Positions 8,954-18,588 of a stretch of 64,000 nt of DNA are shown piece after piece. Each line of letters opens with the position of its first letter. Positions within the stretch are counted from its first letter, which is position 1. Location: contig NZ_AP017313.1 of NCBI RefSeq assembly GCF_002355435.1, positions 5,952,001-6,016,000 on the forward strand, written 5' to 3'. Under the pieces are notes generated by a model that worked only from the letters and a program-made list of their open reading frames with translations, searched no databases and was not told the DNA's origin. Source of the DNA: Mucilaginibacter gotjawali (GTDB taxonomy: Bacteria > Bacteroidota > Bacteroidia > Sphingobacteriales > Sphingobacteriaceae). A program made the position numbers and the translations under genes.

Positions 8954-9014
8954 TTATATATCTATTAAAAATATTGCTTTTTGTTTGTAAAAATACCATA
9001 CAATTTCAGTCAGC

Positions 9015-9220
9015 CAGGGAAATCGCTTTTTAAACAGGGGGCTCCGCCGGAGCCATTAAAAACATATTCTTACGTGCTATAAGCAGGTAGTTCCGCTGGA
9101 ACTAATGTGGCTTTCCGTCAGCGACTCCAGAGGAGTCGCCGGTTTATAGCATAAATAAAGCAGCTGATGGCTCCGTAGGTGCCTCCTGATGTCCATTAAT
9201 TTTTAAAAGCGATTTCCCTG
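9015..9220. mobile_element. MITE-like 206-bp element with terminal inverted repeats and 10-bp target duplication
   Basis: The left end CAGGGAAATCGCTTTTTAAA (9015-9034) is mirrored by the right end (9200-9220), whose complement begins CAGGGAAATCGCTTTT. The element is flanked by identical 10-mers TTCAGTCAGC at 9005-9014 and 9221-9230, which look like a target-site duplication. The interior has no coding frame but a chain of hairpins: GGCTCCGCCGGAGCC, GTTCCGCTGGAAC, GCGACTCCAGAGGAGTCGC, and an outer pair TGCTATAA/TTATAGCA. This fits a non-autonomous insertion mobilised by a transposase encoded elsewhere. It accounts for most of the 400-base gap between the DUF3078 and DUF5916 genes. Confidence 0.7.
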
Positions 9221-9285
9221 TTCAGTCAGCCCGGCATTCATTGAATTAAGTTTTTTTATACTTTTAGCCTCCCGTTGCCAATTAT

Positions 9286-11504
9286 ATGATTAAAAAATTA
9301 CCGTTCCTGTTATTGTTTATTTCATCATACGCTTTTGCACAGGATGCGGATTTTTTTAAACCTGATTCTATCCGGAAAACCGTAAAAGCGGTAAAAATAT
9401 CAACCAATATTAAAGTTGACGGCTTGTTGGATGAGCCTGAATGGCTTTTGGCCCCTGCTTCCCCTGATTTTATACAAATAGAACCCTACCAGGGAAAAGC
9501 GCCCAATTTTGCCACCCTGGTTAAGGTTTTATATAACCAAAAATACCTTTATTTCGGTATAACATGTAAAGACCCATTGGGGAAAAAGGCCATAATGGCT
9601 TCGGATTTTGTACGGGATTTTGATTATACCCGGCACGATCTTGTAAACCTTTCCATCGATGCTTTTAATGATAAAAGGAACGCAATGGTTTTCGCCACTA
9701 ATGCCTATGGCGTACAGCGTGACCTGCTTTCGTTTGATGACCTATATTATGATATTGATTGGAACGGCCTTTGGGCTGTCCGCACTAACCGCACCGATTC
9801 GGGATGGACAGCCGAGATCGCCATCCCCTGGAAAACATTGCGATATCCCAAACGTGCAGATACAGTGCAAAGCTGGGGTTTTAATGTTTACCGCAACCGG
9901 CGTTACACCAACGAGGTTACCGCCTTGTCGCCCTTCCCGCGGGTATTTTCTGCCACCCATATGGATTATGCAGGCGTTTTAACTAATTTGCAGCCACCGC
10001 CGCCGGCTACCAATATACAGGTTGACCCGTATTTTTAACCTCGTATGACCACTATACCAATTTTGGAAGCGCGGAACCGGTACATGCCTCGAGTATTAAA
10101 GTGGGGGGCGATTTAAAATGGGCCATCAATTCAAACTCGGTGCTCGACCTTACAGCACATACTGATTTTGCCCAGGCCGATGCCGATATACAGGTGAATA
10201 ACATTACGCGTTTTTCGGTTTTCTTCCCTGAAAAGCGGCAGTTCTTCCTGGAGAATGCTTCCTTATTTGGCATGCAGGTAAACCCCCTGCCCGACGGATC
10301 GGGCGGCAGCATGAACTATCAGCCATTTTTTAGCCGGAGCATTGGTTTGGATACAGCCGGCAATCCGATCCCGATTGTTGCGGGCGGACGCTTTGTTTAC
10401 CGTTCGTCCAAATTAAACTTTGGCGCTATCGCTATCCGCCAGCAGGGAGCAAATGACCTGCCGGGAACTAATTTTTTCGTGGGCAGGGTATCCGAAAACT
10501 TTGGCAGCCAGGACAGGGTTGGGGCGCTGATCAGCGTCAAAAACCAGCCTGGCGGCTCAAATATAGAAACTACTGTCGATGGCTTTTTCCGCCTGGGCGA
10601 ATCCAACTCGTTAAATACTTTACTTACCCAGTCCACCACCACCAATACCGGGCAAAAAGGCTTTGGAGGTATTATGCAGTATTATAATTCCAACAATCAT
10701 TATAAAATTTGGTGGACAGAATCTGTGGTTACCAAAAACTTCGACCCGCAAATGGGTTTTGTATCCCGCAAAGACGTTATCGGCACTACGCCGGGCATAA
10801 ACTTTTACTACCGGGGCAGTTTGCTTCCTTTTAAAAGCGTTTTGCTTGCATTTGAACCGGGTTTCCTGCCTGAGCTATACTATACTGCCTCTACCGGCAA
10901 ATTTGCTGAAATGGACCTGCCGCTTTTCCCGGTATGGCTTAACTTTAAGAGCGGCGCATATTTTGGCTACGGTATCGATCCCATCCGCCAGCATTTGACC
11001 AGTGTTTTTCAGCCGCTGGGCGTGAGCATTGCGCCCGGGGACTATAGCTACTTAACACATCAGTTCTGGGCCAGTACCGATCCCTCTAAAATCATTAACC
11101 TCTCTTTTATTTATCAAACCGGCTCTTATTTTAACGGGAAACTCAACTCAGGCGACTGGAAATTGCAGTTTGCGCCAGTTCCCTACATTTCTTTTTTGGG
11201 CGAATACAGCCGCAACCATTTTGAAGGAGTGGGCGAAAATAAAACAACCACCAATGTTAACCTGTATGTTTTGCGTGCCCGCTTTGCGCTTAACCCGCGG
11301 GTACAGCTTACAGGTATTTACCAGCGCAATTCATTAAACAATGCCGATAACTATAATATCCGCCTTTCATGGGAGTTTTTGCCGTTGTCCTATGTTTACC
11401 TCATTTATAACCGGGGTGTAACCAATATGATTAACAACATGGTTATCCAAACCCAAACAGAGGATCATATTATTTATAAGATCAGCTACCTGCAGCAATT
11501 TTGA
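9286..11504 (+). pseudogene. DUF5916 / CBM9-like domain protein, split by one frameshift
   Basis: The first frame (9286-10038) has a signal peptide (SSYAFAQD) and a family 9 carbohydrate-binding/DOMON-like domain (KVDGLLDEPEWLLAPA, YLYFGITCKD). It ends prematurely at TAA after QVDPYF. The second frame (10101-11504 and its upstream extension) continues with LTSYDHYTNFGSAEPVHASS, GGDLKWAINS and FPEKRQFFLENASLFG, typical of the DUF5916 barrel-like region. Adding one T to the run at 10032-10036 joins them cleanly into about 740 residues with no other stop. It is therefore a recent frameshift or a homopolymer error. Function of the family is unknown; it is exported and may bind glycans. Confidence 0.85.
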
Positions 11505-11630
11505 TTTGAAAGAGATGTTGTTCTGCGGAATTAATAATGATATCAAACGCTATGGTATTGGCCCGGCGTTTTGTATCAAAACATAAATTTAAAATTCTTT
11601 AATTATCTTCACTGCGTTAATTGTGACTTC

Positions 11631-12104
11631 ATGACCCAAACTTTTTCAATCAACCAAGATCTAATTGGCAGTCTACAGCAACGCATTGCAATTCGCTTTA
11701 TCAAGATATATGCTGTGGTACTAATATTAATTATTCTTCCCGATATCATTAACCCCACCAAACCAATAATGTCAATTGGCGTAGCTATCTGTGGCGTAAT
11801 ATTTATGATTGGATTTACAATAATAATTGGAGTCAGAAAGGCACGAAAGACGTATCGCAGCTTTCAAATAGCTTTAGACGATGTCGGTATAGAACTTAAG
11901 GCCCCAATGACCCCTTATAAGAGAATTGACTGGAGCGAGGTCGATTATGATGAAAAGAAGAATGGTGATATCAAAGTATATAATAAAACTGTTGGTGCAT
12001 TTAGTAGATGGTGGGCTGGGAATGGTGTAATATTCATTCCACGCGAAATAAATGACCGAGATCAATTGATCCTATCGATTGACAGGCACCTAAAACGTAT
12101 TTAA
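11631..12104 (+). CDS. Hypothetical membrane protein with two helices and a C-terminal cytoplasmic domain
   Basis: I do not recognise this protein with certainty. I start it at ATG 11631 (157 residues) rather than at the upstream TTG at 11571, because the ATG gives a normal N-terminus. Two hydrophobic segments (FIKIYAVVLILIILPDII and MSIGVAICGVIFMIGFTII) are followed by a soluble part with IDWSEVDYDEKKNGDIKVYN and GNGVIFIPREI. That layout resembles small bPH/YcxB-like membrane proteins. The gene is more A/T-rich than its neighbours, which may indicate recent acquisition. A short inverted repeat ACCTAGC/GCTAGGT (12105-12134) follows it. Confidence 0.6.
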   Translation: MTQTFSINQDLIGSLQQRIAIRFIKIYAVVLILIILPDIINPTKPIMSIGVAICGVIFMIGFTIIIGVRKARKTYRSFQIALDDVGIELKAPMTPYKRIDWSEVDYDEKKNGDIKVYNKTVGAFSRWWAGNGVIFIPREINDRDQLILSIDRHLKRI

Positions 12105-12164
12105 ACCTAGCCAACAAAGTGTAAAACGCTAGGTCTCGCAGCCTGCTGCTTCCTAGTACGCCGG

Positions 12165-13553
12165 TTAAAGTTTTCCCTTCGCTGCTATAATTTGTTCAAC
12201 CGTACGTTTTTCCTGCACACCGGTTTCCATGTTTTTTAGGGTGAGCAGGCCGCTCTCAATTTCCTCGCTGCCGATGATGATGACATAAGGGATATGTTTG
12301 CCATTGGCGTAATCCAGTTGTTTTTTAAGTTTGGCTCCGGCAGGATACAGTTCCGCGCTAACGCCTTGTTTCCTTAATTCCTGGATAATGGGGAAGCCGA
12401 ATTTCTCGCCCTCCTTATCAAAACAGCAGATCAGCAATTGAGTGCTTTGTGCTGTTTCCGCAGGGAAGAGGTTAAGCTCTTCCATCACATCATAGATCCT
12501 GTCTGCGCCAAAAGAAATGCCGACACCTGTAAGGCCTTTCAGGCCGAACATCCCGGTAAGGTCGTCATACCTGCCACCGCCGCCGATGCTGCCCATGGCC
12601 ACTTCGTTGGTTTTTACCTCGAAGATAGCGCCGGTGTAGTAATTTAATCCTCTCGCCAGGGTAATATCTAACTCCAGGTTGGCAGTTATTAGTTGGCAAT
12701 TGGCAATATAGTTGAATACCGTTTCAATTTCGTCGCAGCCTTTTAAACCAGTATCCGAGTTGATGAGGGCGAGGCGTAAACTTTCCAGCTTTTGTTCGTT
12801 AGTACCCTCGAGCAGGATAACAGGTTTTATTTTTTCGATGTCATCGGCCGAAAAACCCCTTTCCATCAGTTCTTTGATCACGCCATCCAGCCCGATTTTA
12901 TCCAGTTTATCGATGGCCACGGTAAGGTCGATGATGTTATCGGCCTTATCGATGATCTCCGCAATGCCCGACAGGATCTTGCGGTTATTTATTTTTATGG
13001 TGAAATCCTTTAGCCCAAGCGTGCTTAAAGCCTCGTCATAAATTAATACAAACTCAGCTTCATTTAGTAAAGAATCTGAACCAACTACATCCGCATCACA
13101 CTGGTAAAACTCACGATAGCGGCCTTTTTGCGGCCTGTCGGCACGCCAAACCGGCTGCACCTGGAAACGCTTGAAGGGGAAAGTTATCTCGTTTTGGTGC
13201 TGCACCACGTAGCGGGCAAAAGGAACAGTGAGATCGTAACGGAGGGCTTTTTCAGAAATTATCGGCAAAAGTGATTTCGAATTATAATTGAAGCTTTCAT
13301 CTTTAAGTTTCCTATTTTCTGCATCACTCCAATAATCCCCGCTATTCAAAATCTTAAATATCAGCTTATCCCCTTCATCGCCATATTTACCTGTCAAGGT
13401 CGACAGGTTCTCCATCGACGGCGTTTCAATCTGCTGATAACCGTATTTGCGGAAAACATTTTTAATGGTATCAAAAATATAATTGCGCCTCACCATTTCG
13501 GTGGGCGAAAAATCGCGGGTGCCTTTTGGTACTGATGGTTTGATGGATGCCAT
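12165..13553 (-). CDS. hisS: Histidine-tRNA ligase
   Basis: A class II aminoacyl-tRNA synthetase of 462 residues that charges tRNA-His. Motif 1 lies in [11 protein letters not shown] and the following helix. Motif 2 is [20 protein letters not shown]. The histidine-specific loop [15 protein letters not shown] and motif 3 [15 protein letters not shown] are present, then the C-terminal anticodon-binding domain ([26 protein letters not shown]). The ATG at 13553 is fixed by the conserved N-terminus and lies almost on the predicted transcription start. Confidence 0.97.
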   Translation of the reverse strand: MASIKPSVPKGTRDFSPTEMVRRNYIFDTIKNVFRKYGYQQIETPSMENLSTLTGKYGDEGDKLIFKILNSGDYWSDAENRKLKDESFNYNSKSLLPIISEKALRYDLTVPFARYVVQHQNEITFPFKRFQVQPVWRADRPQKGRYREFYQCDADVVGSDSLLNEAEFVLIYDEALSTLGLKDFTIKINNRKILSGIAEIIDKADNIIDLTVAIDKLDKIGLDGVIKELMERGFSADDIEKIKPVILLEGTNEQKLESLRLALINSDTGLKGCDEIETVFNYIANCQLITANLELDITLARGLNYYTGAIFEVKTNEVAMGSIGGGGRYDDLTGMFGLKGLTGVGISFGADRIYDVMEELNLFPAETAQSTQLLICCFDKEGEKFGFPIIQELRKQGVSAELYPAGAKLKKQLDYANGKHIPYVIIIGSEEIESGLLTLKNMETGVQEKRTVEQIIAAKGKL

Positions 13554-13558
13554 GGCCG

Positions 13559-13566
13559 CAAAGGTA
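13559..13566 (-). promoter_or_regulatory. Promoter -7 element of hisS
   Basis: TACCTTTG on the minus strand matches TAnnTTTG perfectly and ends 5 bases before the hisS start codon. The transcript would be leaderless or nearly so. No -33 TTG is seen at normal distance. Confidence 0.45.
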
Positions 13567-13594
13567 ACATGATTTCAGGATTTTTTGGACGAAC

Positions 13595-13620
13595 AAGTTG
13601 AATTGCGTTCAATTCAACTT
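13595..13620. repeat. Perfect 11-bp hairpin upstream of hisS
   Basis: AAGTTGAATTG (13595-13605) and CAATTCAACTT (13610-13620) are perfect inverted repeats around CGTT. There is no T run, so it is not a standard terminator. It lies about 40 bases upstream of the hisS start and may be a regulatory dyad or the edge of the adjacent repeat element. Confidence 0.5.
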
Positions 13621-13664
13621 CTCGTTGCTAATCTATTTGCTTGCTTAGCTTGCACAACCCGCGG

Positions 13665-14057
13665 AATTTTTGGCTAAAGCCTTGTTTTAATACCTTTTTA
13701 TCCATCGGTTAAAACCGACGGCAATGAATTACACACGCAATTGCCTTCATTGCCGTCCCTTTTAAGGCTGCCACATACCCAAATCTTTAAATACAGCCGT
13801 CAGGACAATCTGCCCCGGAGGGGCTACCCATTTGTAGAAATAAAAACGCAATAGCTTTGTGCCGCATAGCGGCTACCCTTATACAGTAACCCCCCGCTGA
13901 CTTGCCTGCGGGGGGCAGCACCTAACGGAGCTGTCACTTTTATTATTTGACATTTCTCCAAAGAGGTAGCACCTACGGCGCATAATACCTTATGATCACA
14001 CGGCAGCCTAAAATGAGACAGATACGCAAACAGAAAACCAAGGCTTTAGCCAAAATT
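13665..14057. repeat. Hairpin-chain intergenic element bounded by a 17-bp-core inverted repeat
   Basis: The ends share the core TTTTGGCTAAAGCCTTG (left 13668-13684, inverted right 14039-14055, with flanking T/A runs on both). Inside are the perfect 12-bp pair GACGGCAATGAA (13717-13728) and TTCATTGCCGTC (13746-13757), CCCCGGAGGGG, GCCGCATAGCGGC, and CCCCCGC paired with GCGGGGG. No reading frame is plausible. This fills the 588-base gap between hisS and the methyltransferase gene and resembles dispersed palindromic repeats of Bacteroidota genomes. Confidence 0.6.
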
Positions 14058-14141
14058 TGTGAATTAGCAATAGTTGGATTTACCCCCTCGCATAAAATCG
14101 CAATAAAAACCCTTTAGTCTTAAAATCCCAGGCATCTTAAT

Positions 14142-14927
14142 TCAAACCTTCACCAAAAAATGCTCCTTTACCTGCCCTGGTTTAAAAAATACCAGGCCGA
14201 TCCAAAACAAATCAACGGTAACGGTAACCTGCGGATGCGCCTTAATTTCGTTCCAGGCCTCTTTCATGCCTTCGCTCCAGTAAATATCATCAAAAATAAG
14301 CAGCGTGTTTTCATGCGCTTTGGGCAGGCACCATTCAAAGTATCTTAAAGTGGCATCCTTCTGGTGATTGCCGTCAACAAAAACAAAATCAAGCTTGTCA
14401 AGCTTTTTAATTATCCCCGGCAATGTATTGTCGAAATTCCCGGTGATTAATTCTATATTTCCAACGCCGGCTTTCCCAAAGGTTTCTTTGGCAATAGCCG
14501 CTGTTTCCGGGCACCCTTCCAGCGTATAAACCTTTGCTGCAGGAGCGGCGTTTTGCAGGTAGATGGACGTTGTACCCAAACAGGTGCCTAATTCAATAAT
14601 GCTGGAAGGCTGCAGGTCAGCCGCCAAACGATAGAGCAGTTGAGCCAGCCCGGGTGGTTTTAAAGCATTTTTAGCAATGTCGCCAATCCTTTTTTGCCGG
14701 TTATTATTCACCAGCGAGCCTGCCCCCAGGTCGGTGACCGTGATTACCCTTTCGTCATGTAAAAGTTGCTTTCGCAGATTTTCAACTTGTGTGTATACTT
14801 TTTTGGGCGCAAAATCGTAAATAACCTTATCAATCAAGTGGTAAACAAAGGGCGAGTGTACACCATGCCTGGTTTTTGCCTTTAAGCGGTGCAGCAAATA
14901 GTCTTTAGCGAACCTTAAATTTAACAT
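14142..14927 (-). CDS. Class I SAM-dependent methyltransferase (O-methyltransferase-like)
   Basis: A 261-residue protein with a Rossmann methyltransferase core. SAM-binding motif I is SSIIELGTCLGTTSIYLQ, with the acidic end of strand 2 in VYTLEGCPETAAIA. A later strand, LDFVFVDGNHQKDATLRYFE, matches the metal-dependent O-methyltransferase (methyltransf_24) pattern with its VDGNH. Nothing identifies the substrate. It is divergent from the SirB1-like gene, with only 44 bases between the starts. Confidence 0.85.
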   Translation of the reverse strand: MLNLRFAKDYLLHRLKAKTRHGVHSPFVYHLIDKVIYDFAPKKVYTQVENLRKQLLHDERVITVTDLGAGSLVNNNRQKRIGDIAKNALKPPGLAQLLYRLAADLQPSSIIELGTCLGTTSIYLQNAAPAAKVYTLEGCPETAAIAKETFGKAGVGNIELITGNFDNTLPGIIKKLDKLDFVFVDGNHQKDATLRYFEWCLPKAHENTLLIFDDIYWSEGMKEAWNEIKAHPQVTVTVDLFWIGLVFFKPGQVKEHFLVKV

Positions 14928-14971
14928 GGTTGTAAAAGTATAAAAGGTTTAGTATTTTAGCAGTACAGCGC

Positions 14972-15880
14972 ATGATAAATCCAACAGAAGTAAAATCATT
15001 GATACGTTTACTGGACGACCCGGACGGGGAGATATTTGAACATGTGCATGAAAAATTGCTCTCGTTTGGTCCTGAAGTAATCGACTACCTGGAATCAGCA
15101 TGGGAAGAAGCGTTTGACGCCATTCAGCAGGAGCGCATCGCCAACCTGGTCCATGAGATTCAGTTTGGCATCGTAAAAAACGACCTCCGCTTATGGTTTC
15201 ATGGCGGGGCCTTTGATCTGTTGCAGGGCATCCTGATCATTAACCGTTACCAATATCCTGATCTTGACGAACAAAAGGTAATTAACCAGGTGGAAGCCAT
15301 TAAACGGGATATCTGGATCCAAATGATGAATGAAGCCAGCCCGGCCGAACAGGTAAAGCTGATTAACCACGTTTTTTATAATATTTACGGGTTCAGCGGC
15401 AATACAGCTAATCACCAGGACCCGCAGAACAGTTATATCAGCCAGGTGCTCGAGACCAAAAAAGGCAACCAGATCTCGCTGGCGATTATTTATTCAATCA
15501 TCGCGCAAAAATTGGACATTCCCGTATATGGCGTTAACCTGCCGCAGCATTTTATCCTTGCTTATATGGATGAAACTCTGCAAAGCGAATTTGAAGGCGG
15601 GATTCTGTTCTATATCAATGCGTTCAACAAGGGTTTTATTTTTGGCCGCCGGGATGTGGATATGTTTTTAAAACAGCTGAATTTAAAGTTCGATAAGCAA
15701 TTTTACGAACCCTGCTCAAATACTGATATTATCAAACGGGTGTTGCGCAACCTCATCAGCGCTTACGAACATCTCGGCTCGGTTGAAAAAGTTGCGGAGT
15801 TGAATGAATTGCTGCGAATAGTAGAGCAGGACCAGCCCCCCGGGCCCCTAAAGGGGGAGGGACAACGGGTGGGGTTGTGA
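14972..15880 (+). CDS. SirB1/transglutaminase-like family protein
   Basis: A 302-residue soluble protein. The segment NSYISQVLETKKGNQISLAI with VYGVNLPQHFIL matches the SirB1/transglutaminase-like fold. The Cys of the classic transglutaminase triad appears replaced here by Asn/Gln in KKGNQISL, as in other SirB1 members. A tetratricopeptide-like helix pair follows (RVLRNLISAYEHLGSVEKVAE). The last 15 or so residues (PPGPLKGEGQRVGL) are encoded by a GC-rich CCCCTAAAGGGG repeat and are probably not ancestral. Function is unknown. Confidence 0.75.
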   Translation: MINPTEVKSLIRLLDDPDGEIFEHVHEKLLSFGPEVIDYLESAWEEAFDAIQQERIANLVHEIQFGIVKNDLRLWFHGGAFDLLQGILIINRYQYPDLDEQKVINQVEAIKRDIWIQMMNEASPAEQVKLINHVFYNIYGFSGNTANHQDPQNSYISQVLETKKGNQISLAIIYSIIAQKLDIPVYGVNLPQHFILAYMDETLQSEFEGGILFYINAFNKGFIFGRRDVDMFLKQLNLKFDKQFYEPCSNTDIIKRVLRNLISAYEHLGSVEKVAELNELLRIVEQDQPPGPLKGEGQRVGL

Positions 15881-15891
15881 ATACTCCGGTT

Positions 15892-16302
15892 TTACCGCCA
15901 GAAAAAGTGGCTGGCTATAATCGCTGCCGCAACGATGCTCAGGCATGAAGCGATCATCCTGCCAACAGCATACTTCCGGTTGTAGTTGATATATAAGAAG
16001 TTATTGATCTCGGTAACAAAACTGAATGCGGCAAAACAAATCAACCCTAATTTTATGTGCGACCATAAATTATGTACGATTACATATTTCGACCCGATCT
16101 TCATATAAAAAAGCGTAAACAGTGCCCCAAATAAAACAGCTAGGAAAATGCTGTATAAATAACTACCGCTACTTTCTTTCTTCCAGGTGTCCGGCGTTAG
16201 CGCCTGCGATTTATGGAACAAAAATCCAATAATTAACCATTCTATTAAAATATTTGCCAAACCTATGCAGGCGGCCGAAAGGGTAAAGTGAACAGGTGTC
16301 AT
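15892..16302 (-). CDS. Hypothetical four-helix membrane protein
   Basis: I do not recognise the family. The 136 residues contain four hydrophobic segments (near 8-28, 48-66, 84-100 and 117-134) with short loops and charged termini, typical of a small integral inner-membrane protein. The segment ALTPDTWKKESSGSYLYSIF sits between the first two helices. It converges with the SirB1-like gene, 12 bases apart. No function can be assigned. Confidence 0.65.
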   Translation of the reverse strand: MTPVHFTLSAACIGLANILIEWLIIGFLFHKSQALTPDTWKKESSGSYLYSIFLAVLFGALFTLFYMKIGSKYVIVHNLWSHIKLGLICFAAFSFVTEINNFLYINYNRKYAVGRMIASCLSIVAAAIIASHFFWR

Positions 16303-16453
16303 TGTGTTTTAAAGTTTAAATAAAGATACTTTTTATTTAAATATCTCATTTACAATAATTTATCATCCAGCTCTGTTTCAGCGACGTATTCCATTATAGA
16401 TTTTTGGAAAACAATCTTTCGAAATAGCCGTTTATTTTTAAAAACGTAAAAGT

Positions 16454-16654
16454 ATGCATTTATTGAAATATATCATCGTTGGAGCTGCAGTAGGTTACGG
16501 CGTCAACTATATCACCAAAAAAGGTGCAAGCGGGCGATCAATTATTGAAGATCTTGCCGACAATATACCCAATTGGTTTGATGAGGGCAAAAAAGTTGCC
16601 GTAGAGACAATTAACGCAGTCAATAATTCGGTAAAGACAAGAACAGGCCGCTAA
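16454..16654 (+). CDS. Small hypothetical protein with one N-terminal membrane helix
   Basis: 66 residues: a glycine-rich hydrophobic N-terminus (LLKYIIVGAAVGYGVNYI) followed by an amphipathic charged tail (EDLADNIPNWFDEGKKVAVE). It resembles YtxH-like small stress proteins in layout, but similarity cannot be established by eye. Its stop overlaps the stop of the convergent histidine kinase gene by 3 bases, leaving no room for a terminator. Confidence 0.6.
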   Translation: MHLLKYIIVGAAVGYGVNYITKKGASGRSIIEDLADNIPNWFDEGKKVAVETINAVNNSVKTRTGR

Positions 16655-17913
16655 ACAGGCTTGGCAAAGTCAATATAAAAACAGTGCATGCCCTTGCTGA
16701 AAGCGTATTTGATTTCGCAATGATACAGCGCACAGATGTTTTTCATAATGGCCAGGCCAAGCCCGGTGCCATCAGAGGTACGCCCCTTATAAAAACGTTC
16801 AAAAATAGCGTCTTTCTGTAATGGGTTGGGGTCTCCTGTATTTTGAAACTGAAGGCGGTTGCCTGAGAGTTGAATTTTTATTGTGCCTGAATTTTTGTTG
16901 TGCCTGATGGCATTGCTGAAAAGATTGTTAATCAGTACGTCTATTAAATACCGGCTGGCGTTTATTTCAAGGTCGGCCAGTTGCAAGTCCAGTTGAATAT
17001 TCTTATTAACAATCATCTCCTGGAACTGCTGCGCTTTCTCCAGGACGATCTTTTTAATATTTAGCTTTTCGGTATCCTGCAATAAATTGTTATCGATTTT
17101 TACCAGCAACAAAAGCGACTGGTTTAAACGGGAAAGCCGGCTGGCGGCTGAATAAATATCAGTTATCTGGGCAAACTGATCCGGCTTCAATGTTTCATCC
17201 TGTATCAGCATATCCAGCTTTGACGTTATAACCGCCAGCGGCGTCATCATTTCATGCGAAGCGTTTTCCGTAAAAGCCTTTAACCCCTGGTATTCCGTAG
17301 TAACCCTTGCCGACATTTTTGCGACGGCGTCGCCCAGGTCTTTAAACTCATCTACATTGGTTTCAACAGCAGCCACTTTGTTGGTATCGGCAACATTAAA
17401 CCATTTCACCTGGTCTAAAATACGGTAAAAGGGCCGCCATAAACCGTTTAAAACATACCGGTTGGTAATGATGAGGATGCCAAGCAAAACCGCCGTTAGC
17501 ACAAGCGTGATCGCCGAGATGATCTGGATAAGGTATTCGGCATCCTCTCTCGATTCAATAATAGTAACCACATAGTTTTCGCCATCCGCATTAATCAACG
17601 CCGATACAGCGCGGCCTGCTTCTACTTTCTTTTCTTTTGTATTTGCATAAGGCGCATCAAAAAATCTGGTATTATAATGGGTAAGCTTAGTTTTTGCAAA
17701 TGAGGTTTGGTCTTCATCAAATTCAACCGGCTTAGGCAACCGGTGGTTAAGGTTTACATAATTAATTACTTCTGCAATTTCCTCGCTCAGGTTATCATCA
17801 AGCTGCTGCCTGGCGATATGGTTGATAATGAGGTAATAAACCAATCCGGAGATGAGCAACACCGAAACACTGATAATAACACTCGCCTTATTATAATGGG
17901 AAGCTAATTTCAT
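16651..17913 (-). CDS. Sensor histidine kinase
   Basis: A 420-residue membrane kinase. Helices near 12-32 and 127-150 flank a periplasmic sensor region of about 90 residues. A HAMP-like linker is followed by the H box ENASHEMMTPLAVITSKLDM with phospho-acceptor His220, the N box NNLFSNAIRHNKNSG (330-343) and the G box DGTGLGLAIMKNI (381-393). It lies 3 bases downstream of its response regulator gene, so the two are co-transcribed. The signal is unknown; the neighbouring outer-membrane barrel and cytochrome genes are possible targets. Confidence 0.93.
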   Translation of the reverse strand: MKLASHYNKASVIISVSVLLISGLVYYLIINHIARQQLDDNLSEEIAEVINYVNLNHRLPKPVEFDEDQTSFAKTKLTHYNTRFFDAPYANTKEKKVEAGRAVSALINADGENYVVTIIESREDAEYLIQIISAITLVLTAVLLGILIITNRYVLNGLWRPFYRILDQVKWFNVADTNKVAAVETNVDEFKDLGDAVAKMSARVTTEYQGLKAFTENASHEMMTPLAVITSKLDMLIQDETLKPDQFAQITDIYSAASRLSRLNQSLLLLVKIDNNLLQDTEKLNIKKIVLEKAQQFQEMIVNKNIQLDLQLADLEINASRYLIDVLINNLFSNAIRHNKNSGTIKIQLSGNRLQFQNTGDPNPLQKDAIFERFYKGRTSDGTGLGLAIMKNICALYHCEIKYAFSKGMHCFYIDFAKPV

Positions 17914-17916
17914 GTA

Positions 17917-18588
17917 TTAAACAAATTTGTAGCCAATGCCGTAAATGGTTGCAAAAAAATCCTTCCCGCTTAGTTCCATTAGTTTTTTTCTAAGGTTTTT
18001 AATATGGGTGTAAATAAAATCAAAGCTATCCAGCATATCCATTTCGTCACCCCAGAGATGTTCAGCGATCGCATTTTTCGAAATCACCTTGCCCTTGTTG
18101 GCAATAAAATAAAGCAGCATATCATACTCTTTCTTGGTCAGCACCATCACCTTGTCATTTACGGTAACATTCCTGCCCAGCAAATCGATATTGATCTCAT
18201 TATATGTTAAATTGCTGTTGCTGCCGAAGGTTTTCCGGCGAACGATTGCCATCAGCCTTGCTTTTAACTCGGCCAGGTGAAAAGGTTTGGTAATATAATC
18301 GTCGGCACCTATATTGAGGCCCTTTATTTTATCGTCGAGCGAGTTACGGGCCGAGATGATCAATACACATTCATTTTTACCGGATGACCGCAGGTATTCC
18401 AGCACCGCAAAGCCATCCCCGTCAGGTAAACCTATGTCCAAAAGGATACAATCGTATTCATATACGGCTATTTTCTTAAGTGCCGTTTTTAAATTTTCGG
18501 CTACCTCGCAAATACTTCCCTCTTCTGTAAAATACTTTTCAATAGTGTCGCGAAGGGTTTGCTCGTCTTCAACAATCAGGAGTTTCAA
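17917..18588 (-). CDS. OmpR/PhoB-family response regulator
   Basis: DNA-binding partner of the adjacent kinase. I place the start at the TTG at 18588, giving 223 residues beginning (M)KLLIVEDE, because receiver domains start here and the upstream in-frame extension to 18762 is low-complexity and non-homologous. The receiver has acidic residues in VEDE, phospho-acceptor Asp51 in LLDIGLPDGDG and the switch Lys101 in DDYITKPF. The C-terminal winged helix shows LTKKEYDMLLYFIANKGKVI and YTHIKNLRKKL. Gene order is regulator first, then kinase. Confidence 0.93.
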   Translation of the reverse strand: MKLLIVEDEQTLRDTIEKYFTEEGSICEVAENLKTALKKIAVYEYDCILLDIGLPDGDGFAVLEYLRSSGKNECVLIISARNSLDDKIKGLNIGADDYITKPFHLAELKARLMAIVRRKTFGSNSNLTYNEINIDLLGRNVTVNDKVMVLTKKEYDMLLYFIANKGKVISKNAIAEHLWGDEMDMLDSFDFIYTHIKNLRKKLMELSGKDFFATIYGIGYKFV

